DNA from: Sitta carolinensis
Taxonomy: Eukaryota > Chordata > Aves > Passeriformes > Sittidae
Direction of reading: 5' to 3'
Assembly (NCBI GenBank): GCA_032173965.1
Contig: CM063288.1
Coordinates: 16,348,501-16,412,500, forward strand
Length of the DNA stretch: 64,000 nt
Positions 13,456 to 25,895 of the stretch are shown here, piece by piece. A program made the position numbers and the translations under genes. Positions within the stretch are counted from its first letter, which is position 1. Each line of letters opens with the position of its first letter. Under the pieces are notes generated by a model that saw only the letters and a list, made by a program, of their open reading frames with translations, did no database searches and was not told the DNA's origin.

Positions 13456-14941
13456 CCCTGAAGGCACACACAGGGAAGGAAAGCTTTCAGGTTTGAAACT
13501 GGTGGGAAGGAGGAGGGGGCACACAGAAATTGTCTTTTTCTCCCCGGCCCTCATTCAACGTAAAAAAAAAAAATTCTCAAAAATTGCAAACGGATGCCTG
13601 GATCAGCTCTTTTCCAGAAATTCAAGTCTGTGTCTGTGCACTGTTTAGCCTAAAGCTACGGTGCATGCAAAACAGAGAAATACTTTATATTTCCAGGCTT
13701 ACAGTATTTTTATTCATGACTGTCTGTGAACTCTCCTACTTGTTCTGATTGCTCTTTGGGTCTTTTATTGTGCCTGATACAGCAATCTGGTCTTGTCCAG
13801 AAGTGAATCATCTAATTACTTTGAAGACTGACAAAATCCCTGGCAGAGATTAACAAACGCTTCTTGTAGTCCACATCCAAGAGCAAGTCTGTGCAGGTCA
13901 GAGCCACTGGCCAGGCCTCAGGCACTGGTGATGAAGTGCAAGGCTGTGTCCAGCAGACCCCAAGGGGAACGCAATAGTCCGAAACGCATTGGCAACATGA
14001 TTTTCCCTGACCAAAAGGGATGCTGCAAAGAGCTTCTGAGATCTGAAGCTCTAACACCCTCTGTGGGTTATGGTTGATTTATTCATTAGATTCAAGCTGT
14101 ACAGATAGAGACAAGCAGCAAAAATATCTATTTCTGTGGGCTCCTTCTCCCACTTGCCACATCTGTATTAGTCATCTGGATTGATATGTACGAAGCCCTC
14201 TTTAGTGATCACTGACAAGTTTTCTTGAATGAACTTTGTGAAAAATGAGCTGCCTTTTCCACATCACTTTAAATACTTAGTGTAATTTTGGTTTGTAGTA
14301 CAGATTTCTCATTTAACCCCCAGGACACTAATTTATTTTCACAGCTTTATCTACTTCCTGAGAAGGTATTTGTTTTACACTGTGTTTGGAATGAATATAC
14401 TTTTAATTGTCGTGGCTCCTATAAAGATATAGCAATAATAAAACGGATGCTCCCAAGAGCACATGAAAATAGACTGGCTGTGAGTTAACAGGAAAAAGAT
14501 TTCCAACTCTGGTCCAGGTTGAACCTTTGTAGGCTGCCTGACTTCTCCAGAATTCCCTTGCTGTTTGTCTCCTGTGTTTGTCTGTCACCTACAACCTACT
14601 TATCAATTCTCCCTGATCTTGCATGGAGCACTTGTGTTTCTGGTGATGCTGTGGTTTCTATTAGTCTCTTTTTTTTCCTCCCCCTTGCCTGCTGTGCACC
14701 AAAGGCATCCTTATGTGTTTCATTAACCAAAAGAAAACTTGTTTTAGTTTTCCTCTGATAAGGACAATCCTATTGTTATCTTAATGAGGACTAAAAACAC
14801 CTTATCAGAAATGTGAGCATATGCATTGTACAGTGCAAAGGCAGGATGAGGTTTTGCTTTTAATAACAGGTAACTATAAGCGCTCCATAATGACATGCTA
14901 TGGACAGGTGTTTACCTTTAGTGATAACTTCGGTTTATCCC

Positions 14942-14956
14942 GATGCCCTCTGGTGG
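14942..14956 (-). promoter_or_regulatory. Candidate CTCF binding site
   Basis: The minus strand reads CCACCAGAGGGCATC, a close match to the CTCF core (CCASYAGRKGGC). The plus strand is GATGCCCTCTGGTGG. It sits at the edge of a GC- and CpG-richer patch (about 14940-15185) inside otherwise AT-rich flank downstream of RBMS1. Occupancy cannot be judged from sequence. Confidence 0.5.
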
Positions 14957-15189
14957 CTGCACCAGGAGCTGTTATTTAAGCTCCTGGGTAAGAGCAGCAG
15001 CTGTGAGAGGCTCTGCCCTCTCTGTTCCTCCGACAGCACCAACAGCCAAAGGCGGCAGCACCGGAGAGCGCCTGAATCCCGGCTGGCACAGAGAATCCCT
15101 CGCAGCCCGGGGCCCTGCACCCCTCACTCACCTCGAGAGCCCAATTAAACAAGGGCAGCTCCGACAGTTGGCTTTGCTGACGTAGCACA

Positions 15190-18100
15190 ACACTGCTTAG
15201 GAAATTAATCGCAGGCTTGAAACATGGCAGCAGCATGCACTTCAGGGCTGCTCAGATGATCCCCACTTGGAAGAGATGAGCTGTGCATATGTGGAATGTA
15301 AAACACAGAATGGTGTGGTTTGTCCTGAACTGTTTTTCCAGAGACGACTGGCTAGTTTCATCTGCAAAATACTTTTTAGGAGAGGAATTTCTGTAACTGC
15401 CTATATATATTTTTCTTTTGTTTTTTAATAACTAAAATCTGGATTTTCAATGCTGTTGTACAAAACTCACCCTAGAATAGGGGGTAATGCTGTTTCTAGA
15501 GACACTACAGCAAATACAGGGCTGGACCAATCTTAAATATGAACAGTTTATCTAAAAACAACCCCCAAATGTTTCCACTCTTGTGCACAAGCTTAATTCC
15601 CTACTGCTGGCTTTGTTCCATAACTTCTGCAGCTCAGGGCACAGTGACTTGTTTGAATGCACAAGTGGCAAAAGACTTTTTGCTCTGTGAAGCCTGTGAG
15701 TTGCTGACGAGCTGCCTCCTTCCCACTCATGTGAGAAACCTCTGCCTACTGGCAGCTGGAACTCATTGAAGTATGGAAAGTAAGCAGAAAAGGGCTGAAG
15801 GAGGTCAGGAACTGACAGTCCATGCAGCTGCTAACTTCTGAAGCATTTCATTCTACTGAGCTACACTGGCCTCTTAGAGCTGTTTGAAATCTAGTTTTCA
15901 TTCTGTTCTGGCAAAAACAGCAACACTTGGAGCTCTTTGAATACCCTTTCTTCCAAGTGCATTTGAATGTTTTCCTGACTTAAGGAAAACCTGGAGTATG
16001 TCAGCCCTTACTGCAGCCCCAGTCCTGTGCCTCCCTTCCCTCTCCACAGCTCCCTGCACATGAAGGCCCAACTCTGATATAGCCCAGCTGTGTAACCTTG
16101 CTCAGAGTGCTGGAAAAAAGCTATGAGAAAGCCTGGAGAGATAAGAAAGGTAAAATTATAGACAGAGGTAGAGCTAGTGGGACAGGACTGTCAGGAGCTT
16201 GAGGGTTTAGGAGGGAAAGCAGCACTGTGGAAAGGGTATAAAATCTAAAGGAAGAAAAGAGCAAGGCAAGTCAGGAAGCATCAGGTCAGTTTCTTAGGGC
16301 AAGGCACCCATGCCAAGGGCTTGGCAGAAGATAGAAATGTTGCAGTTTTGAGGGTCTACTCCTAGGAGCTGCAGGGACTGACCCTTCCCCTCCTGCCTAA
16401 TGTCTGCCTGGCCAGCAAAGCCACTGCTGGTACCTTGCTGGGTGAGCGGATTCATGCTCAGCCCAATGGCCTGTGAAATCCTTTATTTTCTGTGGACTGG
16501 TGAATAAATAACTGCTTCACATGCCTAGTTATGTATATTCTGCTTACAGGTTATCTTTAAGACTGGCTAAAGATACCAGAACAAACTGATGCAAAAACAA
16601 ACTGGTAACAAATGCCTGAAAATAAATTTTTTGGATTTTTGACATTCATTGTGAGGAAAAAAAATAAAATTAAAAATTAGCAGTGTTTTCTCATTTGTAT
16701 GAAAATATTTCCCATTGGGAAAAGGCTGAAACACACAAAGGAAAGGTAATTTTCTATCTGTACTTGGCAAAAGCTAAAACTGTTCACCAAAACATAAAAT
16801 TTACTAGTAAATTTTCTCTTGGGCTTGTTTTAAATCATTGTTTTGTTCCATTACCCTTAAGTGCTTCACAGACATTGCTTAAAACCATCATCCCTGTGCA
16901 TGAATTTCAGGTGGTTAAAATACTTTGGAAAATCTCTACAGCAGATGACGTCTTTAAGATCAGCAGAGTGCATTTGCAGAAACCATTTTCCAAATATTAT
17001 TCCCCTTGCTAACACTTGCATGCAGGGCTCTGAAACAATAACACTGCTTAGAAAGCTGCCTGAGCAGGTTGACCCGAACACCTGCAGTGCTCATGCAGGA
17101 AGTCTTTAGGGTGCCACATACCTTCATTCCTTCAGTTCTCCAAAAATTCCTTTGTACTGCAGTGAAGCTGTCAAGAGGTCAGTTTATTCAGCTGAAGGAA
17201 GACCAACATAACAGAATTCAGAACACCACTGATGTAGGTACTGAGTGAGGGAATAGTGTTGAAAAAGGCAAGATAACTTAAACAGTTAAGGCATGCCTGT
17301 GGAGAAGCTGGTCTTTCTCCTTGGATATGGAAAAAAACCCATTAGTATTTTCCTGTGATGTGATTTCTTCTTTACTACAGAAGTGGGCTGTACAGATTTC
17401 TCAGATGGTAGATGTGGTTAGAGCTGTCCTGAAAAGGAAAGACTGACTCATTCCACATGCAGGCTTTTACCCCTCCCTCTGATCACTGCACTGTAAATCT
17501 TTGCTGTTCTGACATCAGCTTGGCTTTTCTTAGTCACTGAAACAGAAGTTGCCAAACAGAATAGGTTTTGTATATCCTAACCCCTATTCTGGAGAGAATT
17601 AATGGACTGAGTCTGAAAGCCAAAAGCCTCAGATTTGTTTGGGTTAATCAATGCCAGAATTTGTTGGCGGGGGAAGGATACAGATGATCTTTCACAGTTG
17701 AAAGAATACGTCAGTGTAGCAAGCGTTTGGAAGGTAACACATGTCTTAAATGCCACCAAGCAACTCACCAGCTTTCACAAGAAGGCACTGCTGGACAGGA
17801 CGGATTATCTTATTCCAACACATGTGGAAGTTTGCAAGAAATTTTGGAGTGGTTGACTACAGCAAAAGGAATAAGTGCAGTAAAGTGTGCACAGGAGGAA
17901 TAGGACTACAAACCCATAAAATATTCTGGCACATAAAATGTATTTCTGATATGATGTTTCTGTGGAAAATTAGGTGGCACAGTTTTAGCCAGTCATGATT
18001 TAGTCTGGTACAGTGGAGGTACCGTGGCATAAATTAAAACTAGAAGGGGAGAGCAAAACAGCACTTAGTAACATTTTTTTCCCATGAAAAGCTTACACAG

Positions 18101-20377
18101 AGTACCAGCAGACTGCTTTAGACTGCTCCGACTTACTCTGTTCTAGCCCAATATACGCAGTCATTAGCAAGGCTCAGTTGGCTCAACAGTACTTGGTTAT
18201 GCTGCTTGTTAATGCATTGCTTGCACTTGTCTTGCACCTGCCTAGAGTAGTTAATTTAGAAAATAGAGAAAGATAAAAAATTATGTTCAGTGCCTAAAGA
18301 AAGGCTATTTTGTAATCACTAACAACCAAAAAACAATAGGGTTGGTGCATGATCTTGCACAAAACATTTATATCGGTATGCAATCATCCTACATAAATCT
18401 GATACTTACTCATACTTGTTAAGAGGCAAAAAAAAATATTAACAGCAGGTTTGCAAGTAGGGTTCAAAACAGGTTGTAAGCAAGAGGATGGAGCCAATGT
18501 TTGGACAAACTAGTTGGTAATGAGTTTTATTATATACAATAAAAGTATATTACATAAAGACATTGTATTACTACATTTTGCCTGATAGGACTGATACACA
18601 CGATCTTATTAGATCAGGCAAAAGACACTAACCTGAAAAAAGCATTCATTCTTACCAAATATATTAAGAGAGCTAAGTTTATCATAGGGATAATTAGAAG
18701 AGCAAGTAGAGAGCAAAAACCATTTCCAGCCTGTATAATTCTGAGTTTATTTACATACACTTTTTGTGGAGTATTCATATTCATACCTAATTTAAAAAGA
18801 ATGCTTATTTATCTGAGATTAATAACATGAATATGTTATGAATGATGAACATGAATAATGTAACAAAACCCTTTTAAACTTTTCTGTATTCATCTTTCCA
18901 TTGCATCTGGGACAGGCACCATACTGGGCCAATATTTAAATGACTCCCCAAATCGTTAAATGGTATTTTTTTTCATTTGCAGGAGTGGAGTGTTTAATAG
19001 CACAGTGTGATGTTTTTTTCTCTCTATTAATCACAGAGTATGCTGATTTGGAAGGGACCCACAAGGATCATCAAGTCCAACTCCCTGCCCTGCACAGGAC
19101 CATCCCCAAGAGTCACACCATGTGCCCGAGAGCACTGTCCAAATTCTTCCTGAACTCTGTCAGGCTTGGTGGCCACTTCCTCACAAGCCTGTTCCAGTGC
19201 CCAGCCACCCTCTGGGTGAAGAATCTTTTTCTAATATCCAAGCTAAACCTCCCCTAACATAACGTCGGGCCATTCCCTTGGGTCAATTAGTGCTATCATT
19301 GTTGAGGATATCCTCATTGCGTAAGCAACTGCAAATCAAGTTTCCCATTCTCCAGGTGAGTTGCTTTGCCAGCTCCACTGGAAACACATTTATTCTCAGT
19401 ATCTTGCACGAGTATCACATGACTGAAAACTCAGGCTGTGCACTGCCAGCAGCATGCCCCTCCTAATACCAGCAGGCTGCCTGGACTGCTGCAGAGCCCT
19501 GGGGATCCCTCAAAGCCAGGTGTGCAATGGACAGAACTGTCTCCCAGGCAGGAGAGGGCTCTCCAGAGCAGCACAGCCTGGGGTAGGCGAGCCTCCCCTT
19601 TGCCTGTCCAGATCCCATAGCAAGGAGCAGGAGCCCTCTGGATCACCCAGCCTTCCTTGATGCTAGGCCAGAGCCCCTCTCCTGCCACACGTATCAATCC
19701 AAACCCATGTCACAAACACAGTAGTTTGACTTTTCCCCTCTTGCTTTCCCAAGCCTTGCTATGGTCAGAGCAGTCCTTTACTGATTCACATCAGCAGCAG
19801 TACTGATCCTGCCAAAAGGATAATAAAACTCCGAGACTACCTTTAAAGAAATACCTAAAGATGGCAGCTGGAAGGCCAACACTGGGGATCTCTGAATCCC
19901 AGTGAAGTATCACCTCTGCTCTCCAGACCTGGGTATTCCAGCCAACACCAGCACATGTGGGAAGACAAAAGCATTTGAAGGCAGCAATCCTGAACCATGA
20001 ACTACCAAAGTGACCCTCCATCTCCAATCTTACCTCAGGAAAATGGCATTGACAGACACAGCATGCCTGGTTACACACAACTGCCCGTGTGGGCTGACAC
20101 ACAGCAGAAAGGAGTTCTTGCGTCCAAATCAGACATCTCATCATATATTTTTCCTGTATCTTTTCCTGCTTAGTTTGAAAGAATTAGTGACTTTGTAGTG
20201 TGGTGTGAAAGAGTTAAAATTTGGTTTTGACAGAAGACAGAGGAGAAAAAAACCCAGGCTGTCACGCAGAAAGCAATTCCAAACATTTCAAAATAAATGC
20301 AGAAGTTTTACCATAACCTGTTTGGGATTTCCCCCAATAAAGGAAGGTTTGAAGGAAAAAGACGATGGATTCTCATT
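15190..20377. other. Intergenic flank next to the RBMS1 3' end
   Basis: Contains the CR1 fragment at 19031-19285 and short unrecognised open frames (for example 17635-17856 and 16683-17012). No gene, RNA gene or other repeat is identified. Confidence 0.65.
19031..19285 (-). mobile_element. CR1 LINE 3' fragment
   Basis: The plus strand shows the reverse complement of a CR1 3' end: TCACAGAGTATGCTGATTTG, GAAGGGACCCACAAGGATCA, TCAAGTCCAACTCCCTGCCC, GTTCCAGTGCCCAGCCACCC, AAACCTCCCCTAACATAAC and GGCCATTCCCTTGGGTC. This is a long, clear match to avian CR1 read backwards. It lies about 1.1 kb beyond the RBMS1 3' end. Its 105-codon open frame is a by-product. Confidence 0.88.
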
Positions 20378-20390
20378 TTTTTTGATCTTT

Positions 20391-20396
20391 TTTATT
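20391..20396 (-). terminator. RBMS1: Distal poly(A) signal AATAAA of RBMS1
   Basis: The plus strand reads TTTATT, so the transcript strand reads AATAAA, inside CTTTTGAATAAAAAAGATC. U-rich sequence follows about 30-40 nt downstream on the minus strand (CGTCTTTTTCCTTC), as expected for a downstream element. Composition changes here from AT-rich UTR to ordinary flank, so this is my best candidate for the main 3' end. Confidence 0.6.
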
Positions 20397-21681
20397 CAAA
20401 AGTTTTCAAAGAAATAAAACAGAAAAAGCTAACAATCTAATCAAATTTACAGTTCAAAAATGTCTTTTGGCGTTTAACAACAAGTCCTAGGAAACAAAAC
20501 TACAGAGTTATCTTGAACCGGACAAATAAGTTACCACTGGCAAGTTTGTGGCACTAGTAAAACAAAAATAAAAATTAACTCTCTTGATCATATAGATATC
20601 TCTATGAAAATCTTTTTTTTTTTTTCAATCTGTACAAAAGGTCTTTCTTCATAAATTAATTTTTTATAATTTAATGGCTGTCTACTATGTGATGTTTAAG
20701 TAACTGATTATTTCTTTATGTACAGAGGTTAAATTTCCCAAATCTTACCCAGACAATGAGTATGGCACTTAGTTCAGACATTTCTGGCAGCAACTCTTCC
20801 CTCCCTCTAACACAGCTATCATACTGCAGTTTTTAATTAATGCAAAAATAGCAAGTAGTGAGAGATCCAGGTTTGGATAGTTACCAAATACAGGCAAGGT
20901 GCTGCAGGAAGTCTGGACTTTTACAAAGCAGTAATATTCCAGGGAGCATAGAACCAATAATACCACAACTTTTTAAAAAAAGAAAAAACAAAAACACATC
21001 TCTTATGACTATGCATTTCACTAGAATCTACACTTCTCAGAGCAGCAATTTACTTTTGAAACTATGAAATGTCACCGACATCTATACTCCAATACTCACA
21101 CAAAATTTAAAAACTAAAAAATACTTGAAAGAAACAACTGCTTAGCCCTAGCTCCTGAGCTAGGATGATTTGGTCTGTGGAAACAGGGAGGGCCAGCAAC
21201 CTGTCCCAATACAAAAGGAAATAAACTTTGAGGTAGATAACTGATCATATACAGCTGACCAGAGAAGTACACAGTTTTGGAAGACAACTTAATTTATCAT
21301 TCAATTTAAAACATATGCAATTGTAATAAAAAGCTTTAGTAGCAGTGAATTATCTAATATGTGAAGTACAAATAACTGTGTATTTATGAATCAGGAATTT
21401 CATAGTTTCAAAATTGGTTTTCTTTACACTTAACACTTGTAGTGATGATGTAAAGTGTGGCACTGCTTGGATCCAAGTCTTCCTTCATGCTTTTGTGTCC
21501 ATACATCAATTAAAATTATAAAACCTAAATGCAAATGTACAAAAAAGGCACATTCTCTTAACCGCAAACTGGTCCGGCAAAAATAAAGAGTACAGAAGAC
21601 GCAATGCTGAGACAAATCAGAATTATTGGTTACTGGCTCTTTGTTCTTTGGTAAAGTTACCTTTTAAAAGTGCCAAGTCTT

Positions 21682-21693
21682 TTTATTTTTATT
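21682..21693 (-). terminator. RBMS1: Internal tandem poly(A) signals in the RBMS1 3'UTR
   Basis: Two AATAAA hexamers lie 6 nt apart on the transcript strand (plus-strand TTTATT at 21682-21687 and 21688-21693). Use of either would give a 3'UTR of about 1.2 kb instead of 2.5 kb. Another single hexamer lies at 22190-22195. None can be shown to be used from sequence alone. Confidence 0.4.
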
Positions 21694-22904
21694 TACCTAC
21701 TATAGAGAGCTAGTACCCAATCAATTATGCTTCTACTTAAATCTCAGCATATGTTTGAAAACGAGTCCTTTAGCTTTTGCCATTTTGCTGTAATAGCAAC
21801 TTTTCTGTTTGCTAAGTCTCAGCACAATCCTCATCCTAAAGCACTATCATTAGTATAAAGGAAGGACAAAAACATTCGGTGATATCTCCACCCCAAACTC
21901 CCTATTCTACCTATGCTAAAACTAGAACATCAAGTTAGTTTCTGAAAAAAGGCAAAAAAAGATTTTACATTGCATCATACAGCAGAGTTCCTAAATCATT
22001 CAAACTACCAGAGGGAACTATTGGCATATGGCCTTACAAACAATTTATACTATTAAAATTTCCCCAGTCAGAAAATGTGTTTCACACAAAACATTTTTTC
22101 CCCTCTTGCATTTCACTACCTTACATATTATGTGAAAAAATCATTAAAAACACTTACTACACATTAAAAAAGCCAAATTTTCAGCAATTTTTATTGACTA
22201 CCTTTAAAAGCCCTATGCTGCTGTTTTACAAGGCATAATAGACCAGCTCATTTGGTCAAAGCATTCTACACCATTAGTTTGGACTACTTACTGAAACAGC
22301 TACAGCATTGAAAGATTTAAGGCAGATTGGAATTTATAGAAAAGGATAAGACACTTCACACTACATTAAAAGAAAAACAGAAAGCTAAGAGACCAGACAC
22401 TAGAACTGCAACACTGCACTAAAGCAACACTCACACACTGCAAGCACAGAACATCGTCTTAGATGTTTTACTATTTTAAACTTCAGAAAATCCATTTCAT
22501 ACAAAAAAAAAAAAAAAAAAAAAAAAAGATAAAAGAAACAAACAAAATAAAAATAAACCAAAACACAAATTCTGTCATGCACGTGAATAAGTCTTTGTGG
22601 TCATCTGTGCATACCCAGAAATTTGAAGGTTTTTTTTTTTTTTGCGTCATAACACTTGATAAAAACTTTTTTTTTTTTACTAAAATAAACCTGTTCATGG
22701 GAACAGCTACTAGATGAATTTAAGGTTTTTCTTATGCACCTTATAGAACTAATAGCAAAAATAGTTTTAGTTGATTTCATTATAAATAACATTTTCAAGA
22801 ACCTGTGCAAAACTGTCAATAATTCCTAAAGCACAATTGATCAGTAAAATCCATGATTGTTTCAGCCTTTGCACCCTCCTCCAGGCCAGGTCAACACTGG
22901 ACAT

Positions 22905-24974
22905 CTGTAACACAGAAAGGTCAGAGCTAGAGCAGAGTTACAATCACATACTTTTTTTCTAACTTAGCTGTCCACAAAACGAACTAATTTCCTATTTTAG
23001 ACAGCTGTCTAAAATGAATCTGAGTATAAACCTGGGAAGTAACACAGGCAGCACTGCAGGTGCTCGGCCCTTCCCAGGATAAGGCTCTCCACCAGGACAG
23101 AGCCTGCACTGCATTGCCCCCTCTCTCTCTGACAACTGCTCAGCACACAGAGCTCCCACGGGGGAACTGTGAGGCTGCACTCAAAACTCTTCCCTTCTTT
23201 GCTGTTTTGTTGCTGTTGCTGTTCCTTTGAATCGACCTAAAGTAGTTGAGTTTGCTACTCCCATGACATCTCCAAGGTTTCTGAGCTCTGGAAAAGGAAC
23301 AATAACTTTCTTTTGGTGCAGCCTCAAGGAGGCTACATATGACAGCTAAGACAGACACAGCTACTGGGCCTCCGTGATGGTAACACTGAACAGCAAGTCA
23401 GGGCTCATCAAATTTGAAGGCAGACTTTTTAATGTACTGGCTTATATTGCCACATGGGTTTAAAAAAATACCCAGCTAATGACAAAAAAGTTTAGACAAT
23501 TTTTTAATTTTTCAAAGCAAGGCAAAGTTTGGTATTTTAAGGCTTGTACACTTGTAGGTGCATATACAACAGGTTTGGTTTTTTTTTTGTCAAGTCCCTT
23601 TGACTATTTTTCACATAGGAGCAACATTTTGAAAATAAGCTGTAAAGTTATTAAATGTAGCTGCCAGAGGAAAGAAACTGTGTATTTCTGATTCATTGCA
23701 CCCACTCTTGCAAATGTGCTAGTTGTAATTTACCCTCAAATTACGGGAATATGGACACCGACTTTAAATAGGACATTCCCAAAAGTGCTGCATGTGCATT
23801 TAGAAAGAAGTTTCAGTTTGACAACAGTGACAAAGCCACAACAATCAAGAGACTGCAGTGTTCCCTGTATTTAGGGCATGAAATAACTGTCAATTCCCTC
23901 CCCTTCACCTGTCTGAAACAAGACAAGCACCAGCATGTTCCAAGAGCAGAAATACCAAATGCCATGCTCTCAGGCTGAAATCAGCTGGGTAATATTAACC
24001 TTCCCCATGTGCCCACTGCTACAGCCTCTGCTGACACAGATCTCACTTGCTCCTTCTGCACATAAATACAGGTAACAGTGCTTCTCTGAAGAATAAAATA
24101 AGTGAAGAACTGACTTACAGCAAACACACAGAATTGCTCACAGAGCCTGGAATTCTACACAGAGTCATCAGAACAAAATGTGTCTCAGATGGCAACAACA
24201 ATTTATCCTTTCAGGAGACTTAAGGCTGTTCCTCCTGCCTAGCCTCAGTCTATGGGGAAAGATACTGACAGGCTGGGAGAGAGAGGCAGGATGGGGATGT
24301 GACATGCAGGATTACGCTTCACTGGCTACCACTGATCTCTATTGGTAAGGAGGTTTTACATGCCCACAGGGAAGACTTAAGGCAAAACAAATAATTCCTT
24401 GAAAAGCGGTTAACACCAGGCAAGAGCCTTGGCATGGGAAACGTGCAGGAGTCATGATTTTTACACAAGGAGATGGATAACGAGAAGAGCCTGTGGCTTT
24501 GCTTTCTGCCTGCCCTGGAAGCAAATCAAGGATATGGGCTTCCTCTAGATGCCAGCACTTGGCCCGACTACAGGAATAACACAGGTCACATGCTGTGCTA
24601 CGCAGGCTCTGCCATCTGTTGAATTTGCCAAGTTTCCCCATTGGTTTGTTTCTATCTTTCCATATAAGAAGCTGTTATGCCAATAATAGGGATGAGAGCG
24701 CTGTTATCAAACAGCACAGCTGACCTGCAGGATCAAAGCTAATGCCAAAATGTGTGTTTTGTTGGATCAATACATTTTAGAGAGATATCACACAACGGTA
24801 GCACATAACTGATTTTGATTTTTCAGTATCAAATAAATGCCACAAGGGCTGTAGAAAAACCCTTCTAATATGGCCTCCAACACATTATTGCAGATGAATG
24901 GAATTTTTCAGTGTGAGATCTTAGAAAATGTGATGTAAAAAATTATGTAGCCAAGTTGCCTGGCTTACAAATAA

Positions 24975-25038
<64 letters not shown>

Positions 25039-25810
25039 GACTTAAGGAAGAACTAAATTCCAGAACTTCAAAACATAGATCATGGAAAAGGGAACAGTTA
25101 GTGCAAGCAACATTTCAGGACGGAAATGTACAGAAAGCAAAACAATTTTATATGAAGTAAGTTCAGGTAAAGTTAATGATCTGCTAGTAAAAAAGGCCAT
25201 GCAAGCAGAACCATAGGAAACCTGGAGTAGGAAATTAAAACTCTGGAATTAGACCCAAATGAGGACATGGATTAAAAACTAATTGACAAAATTCTGGACC
25301 AAACTGCTTTTCCTAGAAAAAAGGATGAACAGGGAAGTCTCCAGGAGAAAAGGTCAGCAAGGATTTCTACCAGAATGCCTCCCTGGCCATGGTCTGCAAG
25401 TCAGTCACAAAGCTGCTGCTAATCTTACGTGTATCACAAAACTAGGGCATGACATTCTATCAGTACAATTCCCTTTAGCATTTTGATTCTTGTATTTTTG
25501 CATTAATTCATTGTTGTTCTGTATACAGCATGCTGCTAAAATAAACAAATTAAAATCCAACATAATCCAGTTATGGTATAGGAAATTATTAAAACAGTAT
25601 TACTCAGAATTCATTAATTCACTTCCGGATCCCATGTTTTCTTCCTTGGCTTTTGACCCAGGCCAAGTTCAAAGCAGCTTCATTGTCCCCAGGTATTATC
25701 ATCAGTATTATTTTTATGATATAAAAAAAAAGTTCAATACAGAGTACTGTAAATTATGAAATAAACCAACTTTGAATTCACATCTTTCATGAGACAGGAT
25801 GAGCCCCTAC
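22905..25810 (-). other. RBMS1: RBMS1 intron inside the 3'UTR
   Basis: This is the intron between the stop-codon exon (donor GTAGGG at 25810) and the terminal 3'UTR exon (acceptor at 22905-22906). It contains a perfect A56 homopolymer at 24977-25032 and short open frames I do not recognise (such as 24339-24641, minus). Nothing else in it is identifiable. Confidence 0.65.
24977..25032. repeat. Poly-A homopolymer, 56 uninterrupted A
   Basis: 56 consecutive A on the plus strand, flanked by ATAACT and TTTGATG. It could be the A-tail of a retrocopied element inserted in plus orientation, though I see no recognisable element body just upstream. It could also be a homopolymer expansion or an assembly or consensus artefact. 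Confidence 0.9.
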
Positions 25811-25817
25811 CTCACAG

Positions 25818-25895
25818 TTACTTATTTTGCTGATACGTATATGGAGAATGGTCACTGGATGTCTCTACTGTAACCTGTTGCTGACCACTGGCTTC
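25818..25895 (-). CDS. RBMS1: RBMS1 last coding exon with stop codon
   Basis: 78 coding nt ending in TAA at 25820-25818; acceptor TATTTACAG. It encodes [18 protein letters not shown] followed by YTYQQNK and stop, matching the RBMS1 C terminus. The exon itself appears to run to 25811 (seven more bases, CTGTGAG) before a GTAGGG donor. That junction matches my memory of the human transcript, where the 3'UTR continues from another exon shortly after the stop. The donor is weak, so intron retention with a different 3'UTR is possible. Confidence 0.95.
   Translation of the reverse strand, partial: EASGQQQVTVETSSDHSPYTYQQNK

Larger units (their letters stand above)
8558..14930. other. Intergenic AT-rich flank
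   Basis: No gene is recognised. The stretch 10380-11720 is AT-rich with scattered CpG and the palindrome CTCGTACGAG (11313-11322). Its texture resembles conserved non-coding DNA, but this cannot be verified by eye. Small repeats are listed separately. Confidence 0.6.
20378..22904 (-). other. RBMS1: RBMS1 terminal exon: 3'UTR
   Basis: The terminal exon starts after the acceptor TTTCTGTGTTACAG at 22904. Its first part contains GTGCAAAGGCTGAAACAATC and CAATTGTGCTTTAGG, then a stretch with TTTTGCACAGGTTCTTG. This closely resembles the start of the human RBMS1 3'UTR as I remember it. The exon is about 2.5 kb, AT-rich and without a coding frame. In the RNA sense it has a U25 run (22503-22527) and A14 and A12 runs (22630-22643, 22667-22678). 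The 3' end near 20378 is inferred from the AATAAA at 20391-20396 and is approximate. Confidence 0.75.

Noticed and set aside
18940..19257. 105-codon plus-strand open frame
   Set aside because: Most of it is the reverse complement of a CR1 3' end; not a gene.
1..20377. 5' exons of ITGB6, the neighbour expected from human gene order
   Set aside because: No signal peptide or integrin PSI-domain sequence was recognised on either strand.
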